DNA of 64,000 bases, taken from the NCBI GenBank assembly GCA_965200615.1, contig OZ241377.1, forward strand, positions 620,001 through 684,000, read 5' to 3'. Source of the DNA: Bin5 sp965200615 (GTDB taxonomy: Bacteria; Chloroflexota; Anaerolineae; Caldilineales; Caldilineaceae). Shown one piece after another: positions 8,120 through 18,995 of the stretch (position 1 is its first letter; each line of letters starts with the position of its first letter). A model generated the notes under the pieces. The model was not told the DNA's origin, ran no database searches, and saw only the letters and a program-made list of their open reading frames with translations. A program made the translations under genes and the position numbers.

Positions 8120-8848
8120 ATGACGATCTTGAAGATGTCCGCGGCGCTGCAGCCCGCCGAAAAAATGAAGTTTCTCTCCGAACTGATGGTCTTTCAGGAC
8201 CTCACATCCAGAGAGATGAAAGAGCTGAATCGAATTACGACGATGAGCACCGTGCGCAAAGGACGGGTCTTCTACCGCCCGGAGGAGCCGGGTGAAGTCC
8301 TTTTCATTCTGAAGGAAGGTCGAGTGCAGCTCTATCGCATCAGTCCTGAAGGCAAAAAGCTTGTCATCACAACCCTTGGCCCCCACACACTCTTCGGCGA
8401 AATGGCCCTGCTGGGCACCAAGATGCACAATACATTCGCTGAAGCGATCGATGACTGCCTGATCTGCGTCATGAGCCGCAACGACCTGGAAAGGCTTATC
8501 CTCAGCAAGCCCCAGGTTGCCCTGCGTATTCTCGAGATCACCGGCAAGCGCCTGCAAGAGGCCGAAGAAAGTCTCGAAAACATGGCCTTCAAAGGCATTC
8601 CCGCCCGCTTGGCCAATCTGCTCCTGCGCCTCTCCGATGAACAGCAGTCCGACGAAGTGACCGGCCTGACCCACCAGGACCTGGCCGAAAGTATCGGCAC
8701 CTACCGCGAAACGGCCACACAGGTCCTCAACGACCTCAAAGCGCGGGGGCTGATCGAAATCGGACGCAAGCGCATCAAACTTCTCGACCGGGAGACGATC
8801 TCCATCATCGGCAGCAAACGCATAAAGCTGATCGATGAAAACATCTGA
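8120..8848 (+). CDS. Crp/Fnr family transcriptional regulator
   Basis: 242 residues. A cyclic-nucleotide-binding-type beta barrel occupies about 25-145 (RKGRVFYRPEEPGEVLFILKEGRVQLY, then TLFGEMALLG). A dimerisation helix follows (ITGKRLQEAEESL), then a Crp-type winged helix (about 170-225) with LTHQDLAESIGTYRETATQVLNDLKARGLI as the DNA-reading unit. No Cys cluster for an iron-sulfur centre or haem ligand pattern is evident, so the signal is unknown. The start is chosen at 8120 behind CGGGAGA. It lies about 100 bases upstream of the aminotransferase in the same direction and may be co-transcribed with it. Confidence 0.9.
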   Translation: MTILKMSAALQPAEKMKFLSELMVFQDLTSREMKELNRITTMSTVRKGRVFYRPEEPGEVLFILKEGRVQLYRISPEGKKLVITTLGPHTLFGEMALLGTKMHNTFAEAIDDCLICVMSRNDLERLILSKPQVALRILEITGKRLQEAEESLENMAFKGIPARLANLLLRLSDEQQSDEVTGLTHQDLAESIGTYRETATQVLNDLKARGLIEIGRKRIKLLDRETISIIGSKRIKLIDENI

Positions 8849-8945
8849 TCCGCTGTGGCCAACTGCCACTGGACAGCGGTCAATTGCGCCAGTGAGCCCC
8901 TTGGATTGCTGGCCGACAGTCACTGATCAACGGTGGCCCACTGCC

Positions 8946-10136
8946 ATGTACGACCGCTCGACCCAAGTCGACCGCAGCGCAGACAGTATCAACTTCGGTA
9001 TCGGCCAGCCGGACTTCGCGCTCCTGCCCCACGCCCTGATGAGCGAGGTCGCGACCGAACGCTTCGCCGAAGGCGACACCGAACTGCTCAACTACGGCTT
9101 CCCCCAGGGGGATGGCCGCTTCCGCTGGGCCCTTGCCGATTTCCTCAGCCGTGGTTACGGCGCCGCCGTGCAGCCGCAGCAGTTGATGATCACCGCCGGC
9201 GCGTCGCAGGCCCTCAACCTGATCTGCACCTTCTTCACCTGCCCCGGCGACACCGTCTTCGTCGAAGAGCCAAGCTACTTTCTTGCCCTGCGCATCCTGC
9301 AGGAGGATCACCGGCTCAAAGCCGTGCCGATCCCGACCGATGAGCACGGGCTGGCGCTGCCGGCCGTCGAAGAGGCGCTGACCCGCCACCGCCCCGCGTT
9401 TCTCTACACGATCCCCACCTACCAGAACCCGACCGGCCGCACGCTGTCCGAAAGCCGCCGTCAGCAGCTGTTGGCCCTGGCAGAGGAGCATGACTTCCTG
9501 ATCGTCGCCGACGAGGTCTACCATCTCCTCGACTTCGGAGCGCCGCCGCCATGTCCTTTCGCCGCCTATGCAGACAGCGGCAACGTGCTCTCCCTCGGCT
9601 CATTCTCAAAGATCCTGGCGCCAGGTCTGCGCCTGGGTTGGGTGCAGACATCAGCGCAGCGAGCGCGTCATTTCGCCGCCAGCGGGCTGGTCGACAGCGG
9701 TGGCGGACTAAACCAGTTCACCTCCAATCTGGTGCGGGTCGCGCTGGAAGGGGGCGGGCAGAAGGAATATCTGGACAGCCTCCGCCGCGCCTATCAACAG
9801 CGCGTCGAGGCGATGGATGCTGCACTGCAAAAACAGATCGGCGACCGCGCTACCTGGACCGTGCCCACCGGCGGCTTTTTCTTCTGGCTCACCTGCGCCG
9901 ATCACTTTCTCGCCGCCGCCAACCGCTCACCTGCGGGAAGCGCCCCCGGCCAGTTCGACACAACCGCCCTGCTGGAGGCCGCTGCCGGCGCCAAAGTCGG
10001 CTTTCTGCCCGGCCGCCGCTGCTCCAGCGTCGACGCCCTAGGCCACTGCCTGCGCCTCTGCTTCGCCCACTACGCCATACCCGAAATCGAAGAGGGCATC
10101 CGCCGCCTCGGCCAGGTCTTCGACAGCTTCCACTAA
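8946..10136 (+). CDS. PLP-dependent aminotransferase, class I/II (2-aminoadipate/PatA-like)
   Basis: 396 residues from ATG 8946. The frame is open further upstream, but the family begins at INFGIGQPDF, so 8946 is preferred. It has the fold-type I signature: AGASQALNLIC (phosphate cup), YTIPTYQNPTGRT, ADEVYHLLDF and the Schiff-base lysine Lys222 in SFSKILAPGLRLGW. The pattern is closest to the LysN/2-aminoadipate aminotransferase branch that also lies behind MocR regulators. Here there is no DNA-binding domain. The substrate is not assigned. The 3' end overlaps convergent pdxA by four bases. Confidence 0.88.
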   Translation: MYDRSTQVDRSADSINFGIGQPDFALLPHALMSEVATERFAEGDTELLNYGFPQGDGRFRWALADFLSRGYGAAVQPQQLMITAGASQALNLICTFFTCPGDTVFVEEPSYFLALRILQEDHRLKAVPIPTDEHGLALPAVEEALTRHRPAFLYTIPTYQNPTGRTLSESRRQQLLALAEEHDFLIVADEVYHLLDFGAPPPCPFAAYADSGNVLSLGSFSKILAPGLRLGWVQTSAQRARHFAASGLVDSGGGLNQFTSNLVRVALEGGGQKEYLDSLRRAYQQRVEAMDAALQKQIGDRATWTVPTGGFFFWLTCADHFLAAANRSPAGSAPGQFDTTALLEAAAGAKVGFLPGRRCSSVDALGHCLRLCFAHYAIPEIEEGIRRLGQVFDSFH

Positions 10137-11134
10137 CCACTGCTGTTCACCATCGTCACCGCCACGCGGATCGCCGCAAGCATACTCTCCTCGCTCGCCC
10201 GCCCCGTCCCCGCAATATCAAAGGCCGTGCCGTGGTCCACAGATGTGCGCAGTATCGGCAGGCCAATGCTCACGTTTACGCCGCTGTCAAACGCCAGCAA
10301 CTTCATCGGAATATGACCCTGGTCGTGGTACATTGCCACGATGATGTCGAACTCGCCCCGCGTCGCCCGCAGAAAGACCGTATCCGGCGGCTGCGGGTCA
10401 GAGACCGTCCAGCCGCGGGCGCGGGCCATTTCGATAGCCGGCTGGATCTGCTCCGCTTCCTGCATGCCGAACAGCCCGTTTTCGCTCGCGTGGGGATTCA
10501 GCCCCGCCACCGCAATCCCTGGTGCCTCGATTCCCAGCATTCGGCACGAGCGGTAAGCCAGCTCGATCACCTCCAGCACCCGCGCCGGCGTAACCTGGCG
10601 GATCGCCTCCTCCAGCGAAACGTGCGTACTTACATGCACCACCCGCAGCGACGGCCCAACCAGCAGCATCGACACCCGCTCAGCCCCGGTGCGCTCGGCC
10701 AGCAGCTCGGTATGACCGGGATACAGGAACCCAGCCCTATGCATCGCCTCCTTGTTCAGCGGCGCGGTCACCACCGCCTCCACCTGCCCCGCCATGGCAA
10801 GGTCACAGGCGCGCATCACATACTCAACTGCGGCCCGCCCCGCGCCGGCGCTCACCCGCCCGACCGGCGCCTCGGCCAGCTCCACGTTCGCCAGATCCAG
10901 TAGCGGCGCCGTGCCCTCTTCATAACTGCCACTACTGATCTCGGCGATGCGTTCAAAGCGGGGCTCAACCTCCAGCCACGCCGCCGCCCTCTCAAGGACA
11001 CGCTGATCGCCGACCACCAGCGGCCGGCAAGCCGCAAATACCTCTCCGTGCCCCAGTGCCTTAAGCACCACCTCCGGCCCGATGCCGGCGGGGTCGCCCA
11101 GCGTAATTGCCAGTATTGGACGGCTGTCAGCCAC
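10133..11134 (-). CDS. pdxA: 4-hydroxythreonine-4-phosphate dehydrogenase
   Basis: 333 residues, the usual PdxA length. It oxidises and decarboxylates 4-phosphohydroxy-L-threonine in the DXP-dependent pyridoxal phosphate pathway. Family landmarks are AITLGDPAGIGPEV at the N terminus, a metal histidine in PGHTELLAERTG, and AMYHDQGHIPMKLLAFDSGVNVSIGLP followed by RTSVDHGTAFDIAG. No other vitamin B6 gene lies beside it, and the paralogous PdxA2 (four-carbon acid phosphate dehydrogenase) is an alternative that sequence alone does not exclude. It is convergent with the aminotransferase, sharing four bases. Confidence 0.88.
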   Translation of the reverse strand: MADSRPILAITLGDPAGIGPEVVLKALGHGEVFAACRPLVVGDQRVLERAAAWLEVEPRFERIAEISSGSYEEGTAPLLDLANVELAEAPVGRVSAGAGRAAVEYVMRACDLAMAGQVEAVVTAPLNKEAMHRAGFLYPGHTELLAERTGAERVSMLLVGPSLRVVHVSTHVSLEEAIRQVTPARVLEVIELAYRSCRMLGIEAPGIAVAGLNPHASENGLFGMQEAEQIQPAIEMARARGWTVSDPQPPDTVFLRATRGEFDIIVAMYHDQGHIPMKLLAFDSGVNVSIGLPILRTSVDHGTAFDIAGTGRASEESMLAAIRVAVTMVNSSG

Positions 11135-11443
11135 GGTTCATGCCTTCCTGGTTGACTGAACGCAGATCGTTGTCATCAGAGGTTTGCCCTGACTCGCTGC
11201 ACTGCCTGCGAGCCGTAAGACTGATGCTATCACTCCGGTCCGCGCCCGCAAAACATCCCCCCTGCCCCGGCCCAGGGAATGCCCGAACTATTCCTGAACG
11301 CGCGCGGCCCGGCCCCGCAATAGCGCGTTGCCCGCCGATCCGCTACACTGTGGAGGCGCGCCTTGAGAGCGCCTCGATCCCGTTGCCCCACTGTCCGAAT
11401 GCCCGGAGACAGCGGCTGCCACACACCTCTGGAGAACCTCTTC
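11135..11443. other. Divergent intergenic region without a recognised element
   Basis: 309 bases between divergently transcribed pdxA and the Gfo/Idh gene. It must hold promoters for both, but no pair of hexamers with acceptable spacing was found. GGAGA at 11431-11435 is the ribosome-binding site for the gene at 11444. Confidence 0.5.
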
Positions 11444-12463
11444 ATGGCAAACATTGCACTCGTCGGCTGCGCCCATATCCACACACCCGGCTTCGTCAAG
11501 CGCCTGAAGGCCCGCGCCGACGTCAGCGCCGTCGCCGTCTGGGATCGCGATCCGGCTCGCGCCCGCACCTGCAGCAATCAGCTCGGTGCCCCCGCCCTCG
11601 ACAACGTCGACGCCATCTGGAGCGACGGCGCCATTAACGGTGTCATCATCTGCTCGGAGACCGATCAGCACGAGCCGCTCGTCACCGCCGCGGCCGCCGC
11701 AGGCAAGCACATGTTTGTCGAAAAACCGCTCGGCATCGGCGCACAGGACGCCAACCGCATGGCCGCGGCCATCGACAAGGCGGGCCTCCTCTTCCAGACC
11801 GGCTACTTCCAGCGCGGCATCCCGGTCCATCAGGCCCTCAAGGATCTCGTCGCGCAGGGGATCTTCGGCCAGATCACCCGTGCCCGTTTTGTCAACTGCC
11901 ATTCCGGCGCGATGCGCGATATCTTTACGCCCGACTATCTGTGGATGACCGACCTGCAGCAGGCCGGGGTCGGCGCTTTCGGAGACCTGGGCACGCACGC
12001 GCTCGATCTGATGTTGTGGACTCTGGGTGATGTGGACAGCGTGACTGCCGCCCTCAATGTGGTGCTGGAAAAATACGGCCCCGCCTGTGACGAGACCGGC
12101 GAGGCGCTCTTCCGCTTCAGCAGCGGCGCAATCGGTTCGCTGGCCGCCGCCTGGGTGGACGTGGCCGAACCGATCGCCGCCGAGATCAGTGGTACCGAGG
12201 GCCACGCATACGTTTATAACCGCAGCGATCTGTACATCACCAGCGCAAATCTGGAGCGGGCCGACGGCAAACAGCCCTGGACCGACCTGCCGCCCGCCTG
12301 GCCCCACGCCTTCGATCTCTTCCTCGACGCCCTCAACGCGCAGGACCCGTCCGCAAGAGCCGCCATCCCTCTGGTCAGCGCAAGCGAAGCCGCCTACCGC
12401 AGCGCCGTCATGGAAGCTATGTACAAAGCGGCAAACCAGAAGTCGTGGGTGTCCTTAACTTAA
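11444..12463 (+). CDS. Gfo/Idh/MocA family oxidoreductase
   Basis: 339 residues from ATG 11444, which follows CTGGAGAACC. The open frame extends 27 codons upstream without a family match. The NAD(P)-binding Rossmann domain starts IALVGCAHIHTPGF, and the typical GxGxxG is replaced by GCAHIH. MFVEKPLGI is the conserved EKP motif, and DLGTHALDLMLWTLG carries the substrate-side histidine. Members act on sugars, cyclitols and related polyols. The gene is alone on its strand and its 3' end overlaps the convergent SDR gene by four bases. The substrate is unknown. Confidence 0.85.
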   Translation: MANIALVGCAHIHTPGFVKRLKARADVSAVAVWDRDPARARTCSNQLGAPALDNVDAIWSDGAINGVIICSETDQHEPLVTAAAAAGKHMFVEKPLGIGAQDANRMAAAIDKAGLLFQTGYFQRGIPVHQALKDLVAQGIFGQITRARFVNCHSGAMRDIFTPDYLWMTDLQQAGVGAFGDLGTHALDLMLWTLGDVDSVTAALNVVLEKYGPACDETGEALFRFSSGAIGSLAAAWVDVAEPIAAEISGTEGHAYVYNRSDLYITSANLERADGKQPWTDLPPAWPHAFDLFLDALNAQDPSARAAIPLVSASEAAYRSAVMEAMYKAANQKSWVSLT

Positions 12464-13203
12464 ACATCGCGGCGCATCAGGCTGAAGCTCTGGGCCGTCT
12501 GGCCGCCGTCCGGCGCGCTCGCGAGAAACAACGCCAGCGGCACGACCTCTTCCGGCTCCTTGAACCACTCGCCATCGAATGTGCCGGGCTCGCGCGCGGC
12601 CGGGCCGGGCATCATCGCCGTATTTACCGGCCCCGGGATCAGTTCGTTGACGCTGATGTTGTCGCCCCTCAACTCCTGGCCCAGCACGCGTGTCAACATC
12701 CACAGCCCGGCCTTGGATGCGCTGTAGGCGGATGAGCCGGGCGCGCCGCGGTGCCCCATCCCCGAGCCGATCGTGATGATCTTGCCCCCGCCACGCGCCT
12801 TGAGGTAGGGGATGGCCGCCCTCGCGCAATGGTAAGCGCCGGTCAGGTTGATGGCGATCGTCTGGCTCCAACTGGCCGGGGCGCTCTCGGCCACCTCGCT
12901 TCTCCCCGGCGAGACGCCCGCGTTAATGACCAGGATATCCAGGCCGCCAAGGCGCGCCGCAGTCTCGTCAACCGCCTTCTCCACCGACGCCAGGTCAGCC
13001 ACGTCTGTGGTTACGGCCAGTGCCTGCCCGCCCGCCGCCTCGATCTCGACTGCAACGGATTCGATCTCCGAACGTGTGCGGGCCGCGCAACAGACAGCTG
13101 CCCCTGCGCCGGCAAAGGCGATGGCGATCGCCCGCCCAATGCCCCGCCCGCCGCCGGTCACCAGCGCCACCTTCCCCGCCAGCAGTTGCCCTGAGTCTGT
13201 CAT
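12460..13203 (-). CDS. SDR family NAD(P)-dependent oxidoreductase
   Basis: 247 residues, classical short-chain dehydrogenase. It shows TGGGRGIGRA (cofactor loop), DVAD, NAGVS, the serine in ITIGSGMG and the catalytic pair in SAYSASKAG, then PGPVNT. It is FabG-like in layout, but no fatty-acid synthesis genes are nearby, so a metabolic alcohol or sugar dehydrogenase is equally likely. The C-terminal tail is unusual, with QSFSLMRRDV in place of the common GxxxxVDGG ending. GGGGGAT precedes the start. Confidence 0.85.
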   Translation of the reverse strand: MTDSGQLLAGKVALVTGGGRGIGRAIAIAFAGAGAAVCCAARTRSEIESVAVEIEAAGGQALAVTTDVADLASVEKAVDETAARLGGLDILVINAGVSPGRSEVAESAPASWSQTIAINLTGAYHCARAAIPYLKARGGGKIITIGSGMGHRGAPGSSAYSASKAGLWMLTRVLGQELRGDNISVNELIPGPVNTAMMPGPAAREPGTFDGEWFKEPEEVVPLALFLASAPDGGQTAQSFSLMRRDV

Positions 13204-13392
13204 CTCATCCCCCCACTTCCCTCTTGATAATCAGTTCCCGGATTCCGCCCACTACCCACCGACCCCTAACCACCAAATTGACACATCCCCACCGATAACG
13301 CAGAATCAAGAACGAACCCCCGTCCAGTTTTTGCCAGTCAACCCACGGCCGCTGCCGGGCCAGCTGAAAACTAACAACTCAAAACCGCAGTC

Positions 13393-14262
13393 ATGACTCG
13401 CGTCGCGCTGGAATCCACCGTAATCAGCCACGGACTGCCCTACCCCGACAACCTCCATCTCGCCCATGAAATGGAGCGCATCATCCGCGACCATGGGGCA
13501 GACCCGGCCATCGTCGGCGTCATAGAAGGGAAGCTCATCGCCGGCCTCAGCCCGCAGCAGATCGAGCGGCTGGCCGCCACGTCCGAACGGCAGGTGGGCA
13601 AAGTAAGCCGCCGCGACCTGCCCGTCGTCGTCGCCCGCAAGCTGGACGGCGCCACGACCGTCGCCGCCACCATGTGGATCGCCCACCGCGCCGGGATCGA
13701 AATCTTCGCCACCGGCGGCATCGGCGGCGTCCACCGCAGTCGCGGACGCGGCCCCAGCGCCGATGTCAGCGCTGACCTGCAGGAACTGGCGCGCACGCCG
13801 CTCATCGTTGTCTGCGCCGGCGCAAAAGCGCTGCTGGACCTGCCGGCCACGCTCGAATACCTTGAAACGCACGGCGTAACCGTCATCGGTTACGGTACCG
13901 CGGAGTTCCCGGCCTTCTACAGTCGCGTCAGCGGCCTTCCGGTCGATATCTGTTGTAACACGCCCCAGGAGGTAGCCGACATCTGGCGAGCGAAGCGGGC
14001 GTTGGACTTGGCGGGGGGGCTGCTCGTGGCGGCGCCTGTTCCCGCAGAGGACGAGATTCCCGCCACGCAGATTGAGCCGCAGATCGAGCAGGCGCTGGCA
14101 GAGTGCGAAGCCGCCGGTCTACGCTCTGCCGAGGTGACGCCCTACCTGCTGCGCCGCATCGCCGAACTGACCGGCGACCGCAGCCTGCAAGCCAATCTGG
14201 CCCTGCTGCGCAACAACGCCCGCGTGGCAGCCGCCATCGCGGTGGCGCTGGCCCGCAAATAG
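13393..14262 (+). CDS. psuG: Pseudouridine-5'-phosphate glycosidase
   Basis: 289 residues matching PsuG over its whole length: VALESTVISHGLPYP, TKVSRRDL-like GKVSRRDLPVVVA, GATTVAATMWIAHRAGIEIFATGGIGGVHR, DVSADLQELARTP, VVCAGAKALLDLPATLEYLETHGV. The enzyme splits pseudouridine 5'-phosphate into uracil and ribose 5-phosphate during modified-nucleoside salvage. The lysines of TKVSR-like and CAGAKA are those used in catalysis in the family. The usual partner, pseudouridine kinase PsuK, is not next to it. It begins with ATG directly and ends 35 bases from convergent ftsH. Confidence 0.95.
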   Translation: MTRVALESTVISHGLPYPDNLHLAHEMERIIRDHGADPAIVGVIEGKLIAGLSPQQIERLAATSERQVGKVSRRDLPVVVARKLDGATTVAATMWIAHRAGIEIFATGGIGGVHRSRGRGPSADVSADLQELARTPLIVVCAGAKALLDLPATLEYLETHGVTVIGYGTAEFPAFYSRVSGLPVDICCNTPQEVADIWRAKRALDLAGGLLVAAPVPAEDEIPATQIEPQIEQALAECEAAGLRSAEVTPYLLRRIAELTGDRSLQANLALLRNNARVAAAIAVALARK

Positions 14263-14297
14263 CAGGAAACCCCGCACGAACCGTATTTCACCGGCTG

Positions 14298-16181
<1,884 letters not shown>

Positions 16182-16341
16182 ACGACAATACCCCCGAGTC
16201 GGACGCCCGGTGCGGTTACAGGTCTACACGGGTACACGTCACTCGCTACACGTTTACGCGTCTAGTATAACAGAGGAGGGGGCCTGAATCAGTAAGGCGG
16301 AAACCAGTGTGCGGAAGTTACCGGCTACGCGTCACAGCACG

Positions 16342-17712
16342 TTACAGATTGCGCAGTTGGTCTGCGATGCTGACTCCGGTAGCGTGGGTTTTAGCTTTGT
16401 GAACCGGCAGCTTGTCCCGGTGCCTTGTACGGTGAGGGATCGAAGATTCGTCCGGCTTGTCGCTGAAGCTGATGATAAGGCAGCCGCGCTCCTTTAACCA
16501 GAGTACGGCCTCGCGCACCTCCTGCGTAATGCAGATCTCCTGCGAAAGGCGTTCCTCGGCCGGCACGTCATCAGCCAGATTATTCATATGCTCCAGCGTT
16601 GCCACAAACTCCTCCCGCCGGAACTGTTTGAACGGCGTCGGATCTCCCAGCGCAACGGCCATGTTGACCGCTTCGTGGGCCTGACGCATCGCCTCGCCCA
16701 CCCGCCCGCCGCCTGCAATGCAGACTTCGGCATAACGCACAAACTGCTCAAATGTCTGCACCGCGCCGTCTTCGATTCGTTCAAGCAGATCGGTGCAGTC
16801 GAGGCCTTCGTTGTTGAGAACCAGGCAGATATAGGCCAGGTAGTCCTGGTTGTCCCCGGTCAGGTGATGATAGTGGGCCCGGTTGAGTAGTTCATAGTGC
16901 TGTGCGAACAGCGAGGCATTGAACTTGTCGCCCAGCAGGCTGCCCACGGTACGGTACAACCCCTTGAGTCGCGCCACATCGATCGCCCGGTTGTTGCGTC
17001 CGCGCGCGCCGATGGCCGTCTTATCCAGATCGAGAACAACCGCCGTATTTTCGTCTAATCGCAAACCGTTTCCCTGCGCCCACTTGATCCAGTCCACCAA
17101 CTGGATCCAGCGGTTGCCTTCGAACATACCGGTCTCTTCGTTGGCAACAAAACTCTCCGGTTCGCCGGCCTTTTCGTTGCCGATAAAGCAGGTGCTGGGC
17201 ATCACGGTGTCGTCCGCAATCCCGAGCAACTCCTCGTTATCGCGCGGCGGCCCGTCCGCGGAACGCAAGGTCCGCATCACCTGGAAAGTATTTCCATCGC
17301 CGGAGAGCGTATCGCCGATGAAGAGCAGCTCTTCCACTGAGGAATCCCGCCGCTGCTGCGCCTGTTCAAGGATCCACAGAGCGACCTGGGCGTACGACTT
17401 ATCCTGTTTGCGAGGCACGGAAGGCGCTGGCAGCCCGAGTTGGTGGCGGGCGGATTTCAGGCCGGGGATTTGGCGCGTGATCGGCTCCAGTTTACGGTAA
17501 ACGATCAGATCGCCGACAAGCTCATCCAGGGACGCCAGCCCAAAGTTGTCAACGGCAATCGGATAGGCTTCTCTTGTTTGCGTGTTGGCCAATTCGGCAC
17601 CTTCCATTTCTGTTCCCGGATTCGTTTTGTCTTTGAGCAACTCCACCGCACGCACAGGGTGGACGCTACCAGGAACCAAGAACGTACTGCTCAAACCGCC
17701 GTTGCGCTTCAC
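16342..17712 (-). CDS. HAD-like protein of unknown function
   Basis: 456 residues as read from ATG 17712. ATG 17607 (MEGAELANT) has GGGAAC just upstream and is a good alternative. The centre has AVVLDLDKTAIGARGRN, matching HAD motif I (DxDxT), and near the C terminus LIISFSDKPDESS fits motif II (hydrophobic strand then Ser/Thr). An earlier ELLFIGDTLSGDGN may belong to the same core. The region between is helical. HAD proteins are mostly phosphatases; the substrate is unknown. It is transcribed on the same strand as ftsH and asd but well separated from both. Confidence 0.6.
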   Translation of the reverse strand: MKRNGGLSSTFLVPGSVHPVRAVELLKDKTNPGTEMEGAELANTQTREAYPIAVDNFGLASLDELVGDLIVYRKLEPITRQIPGLKSARHQLGLPAPSVPRKQDKSYAQVALWILEQAQQRRDSSVEELLFIGDTLSGDGNTFQVMRTLRSADGPPRDNEELLGIADDTVMPSTCFIGNEKAGEPESFVANEETGMFEGNRWIQLVDWIKWAQGNGLRLDENTAVVLDLDKTAIGARGRNNRAIDVARLKGLYRTVGSLLGDKFNASLFAQHYELLNRAHYHHLTGDNQDYLAYICLVLNNEGLDCTDLLERIEDGAVQTFEQFVRYAEVCIAGGGRVGEAMRQAHEAVNMAVALGDPTPFKQFRREEFVATLEHMNNLADDVPAEERLSQEICITQEVREAVLWLKERGCLIISFSDKPDESSIPHRTRHRDKLPVHKAKTHATGVSIADQLRNL

Positions 17713-17775
17713 ACGATTCTAACCTATGGCAGGCCAATGTGAAAATCTTGTGCCTGTCGCGCACGACAGCGGTAG

Positions 17776-18906
17776 CTAGCGCACAGCGTCCAGTACCCCG
17801 CCGGCGACAGGCGTCCGATCCCTGGCAGCCTCTTCCTGACTGTCCAGGTACCCCTGCGCTACCAGTAACTCGGCGTTGAGCAGACTGCCGCCCGCCGCGC
17901 CGCGAATCGTGTTGTGGCCCAACGCCAGGAACTTCACATGCAGAAGCGGGTCCTCCCGCAGCCGGCCCACCACCGTCGCCATGCCGGGAACGCTTCCGGC
18001 CAGCCGGTCCATGCGCGGCTGCGGACGGTCTGTCTCTTCCCGGTAAAGGATCGCCTGTTGAGGCGCGCTCGGAAGGCCCATGCGCTGTGGCAGCGGATCG
18101 TACTCCCCCCACGCTCGCCGTACATCCTCCAGGCTGGGGCGGCGGGCGAACTTCACGCTGATCGCCGCCAGATGACCGTTACGCACCGGCACGCGGTTGC
18201 AGTGGGCGCTGACCACGAAATCGGCCATCTGCACGGCCTGCCCGTCGAAGCGGCCCAGCAGCTTCTGCGGCTCGCGGCGCTCCATCTTCTCCTCCTCGGA
18301 GCCGATGAACGGTACTACATTGTCGATAATGTCCATCGACGTCACGCCCGAATAGCCCGCGCCGCTGACCGCCTGCATCGTCACCGCGAACACCTTCTCG
18401 ACGCCGAACGCCTCGTGCAGCGGATGCAGCGCGCTCACCAAATGTGTAGTTGAACAGTTGGGATTGGTGGTGATGAAGCCCCGCCAGTCCCGCCGGTTTC
18501 GCTGCACGTCGATCAACCCCAAATGCTCAGGATTGACCTCCGGGATCAGCAGCGGCACGTCCGGCTCATAGCGGTAGGCGCTGGCATTGCTGCACACGAT
18601 GTAGCCGGCCGCGGCCAACTCCGCCTCGATCGTGCGCGCCGGCCCGCTCGGCAGCGCGCTGAACACCACTTGGCAATCGATCCCCGGCGCCATCTCCTCC
18701 AAAATAATGTCCTGCAGATCCGGCGGCATATCGCCCCGCAGCAGCCAGTTGCAGGCATCCGCGTAGCGTTTGCCCGCGTTGCGTTGCGATGCGCACAGCA
18801 CGCTCAACTCAAACCAGGGATGCCCCTGCAACATCTGTACAAACCGTTGTCCCACCGCGCCGGTAGCGCCCAGCACACCCACGCGGATCTTTGGCTGAAT
18901 GTTCAT
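17776..18906 (-). CDS. asd: Aspartate-semialdehyde dehydrogenase
   Basis: 376 residues, of the archaeal/fungal-type branch. It has VGVLGATGAVGQRFVQML (NADP loop), the catalytic cysteine in TTNPNCSTTHLV, VSGAGYSGV and the histidine in VSAHCNRVPV. It reduces aspartyl phosphate to the semialdehyde, the branch point to lysine, threonine and methionine. It is the last gene of the lysC-hom-asd set, 89 bases after hom. AAGGA lies seven bases before its ATG. The set is preceded by an S-box riboswitch, so it is probably controlled by S-adenosylmethionine. Confidence 0.95.
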   Translation of the reverse strand: MNIQPKIRVGVLGATGAVGQRFVQMLQGHPWFELSVLCASQRNAGKRYADACNWLLRGDMPPDLQDIILEEMAPGIDCQVVFSALPSGPARTIEAELAAAGYIVCSNASAYRYEPDVPLLIPEVNPEHLGLIDVQRNRRDWRGFITTNPNCSTTHLVSALHPLHEAFGVEKVFAVTMQAVSGAGYSGVTSMDIIDNVVPFIGSEEEKMERREPQKLLGRFDGQAVQMADFVVSAHCNRVPVRNGHLAAISVKFARRPSLEDVRRAWGEYDPLPQRMGLPSAPQQAILYREETDRPQPRMDRLAGSVPGMATVVGRLREDPLLHVKFLALGHNTIRGAAGGSLLNAELLVAQGYLDSQEEAARDRTPVAGGVLDAVR

Positions 18907-18995
18907 CGAAATCCTTTGTCTGCACTATCCTCTACGTCATTCCAGGATTCACGCGTCTATGCCCGCCTTGGCCCGCAAAACGGGCCGATCGTTTA

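Noticed and set aside
16189..16330. Repeated ACACG/ACGCG words upstream of ftsH as a possible regulator array
   Set aside because: Spacing is irregular and the words are short and GC-biased, so chance is sufficient.
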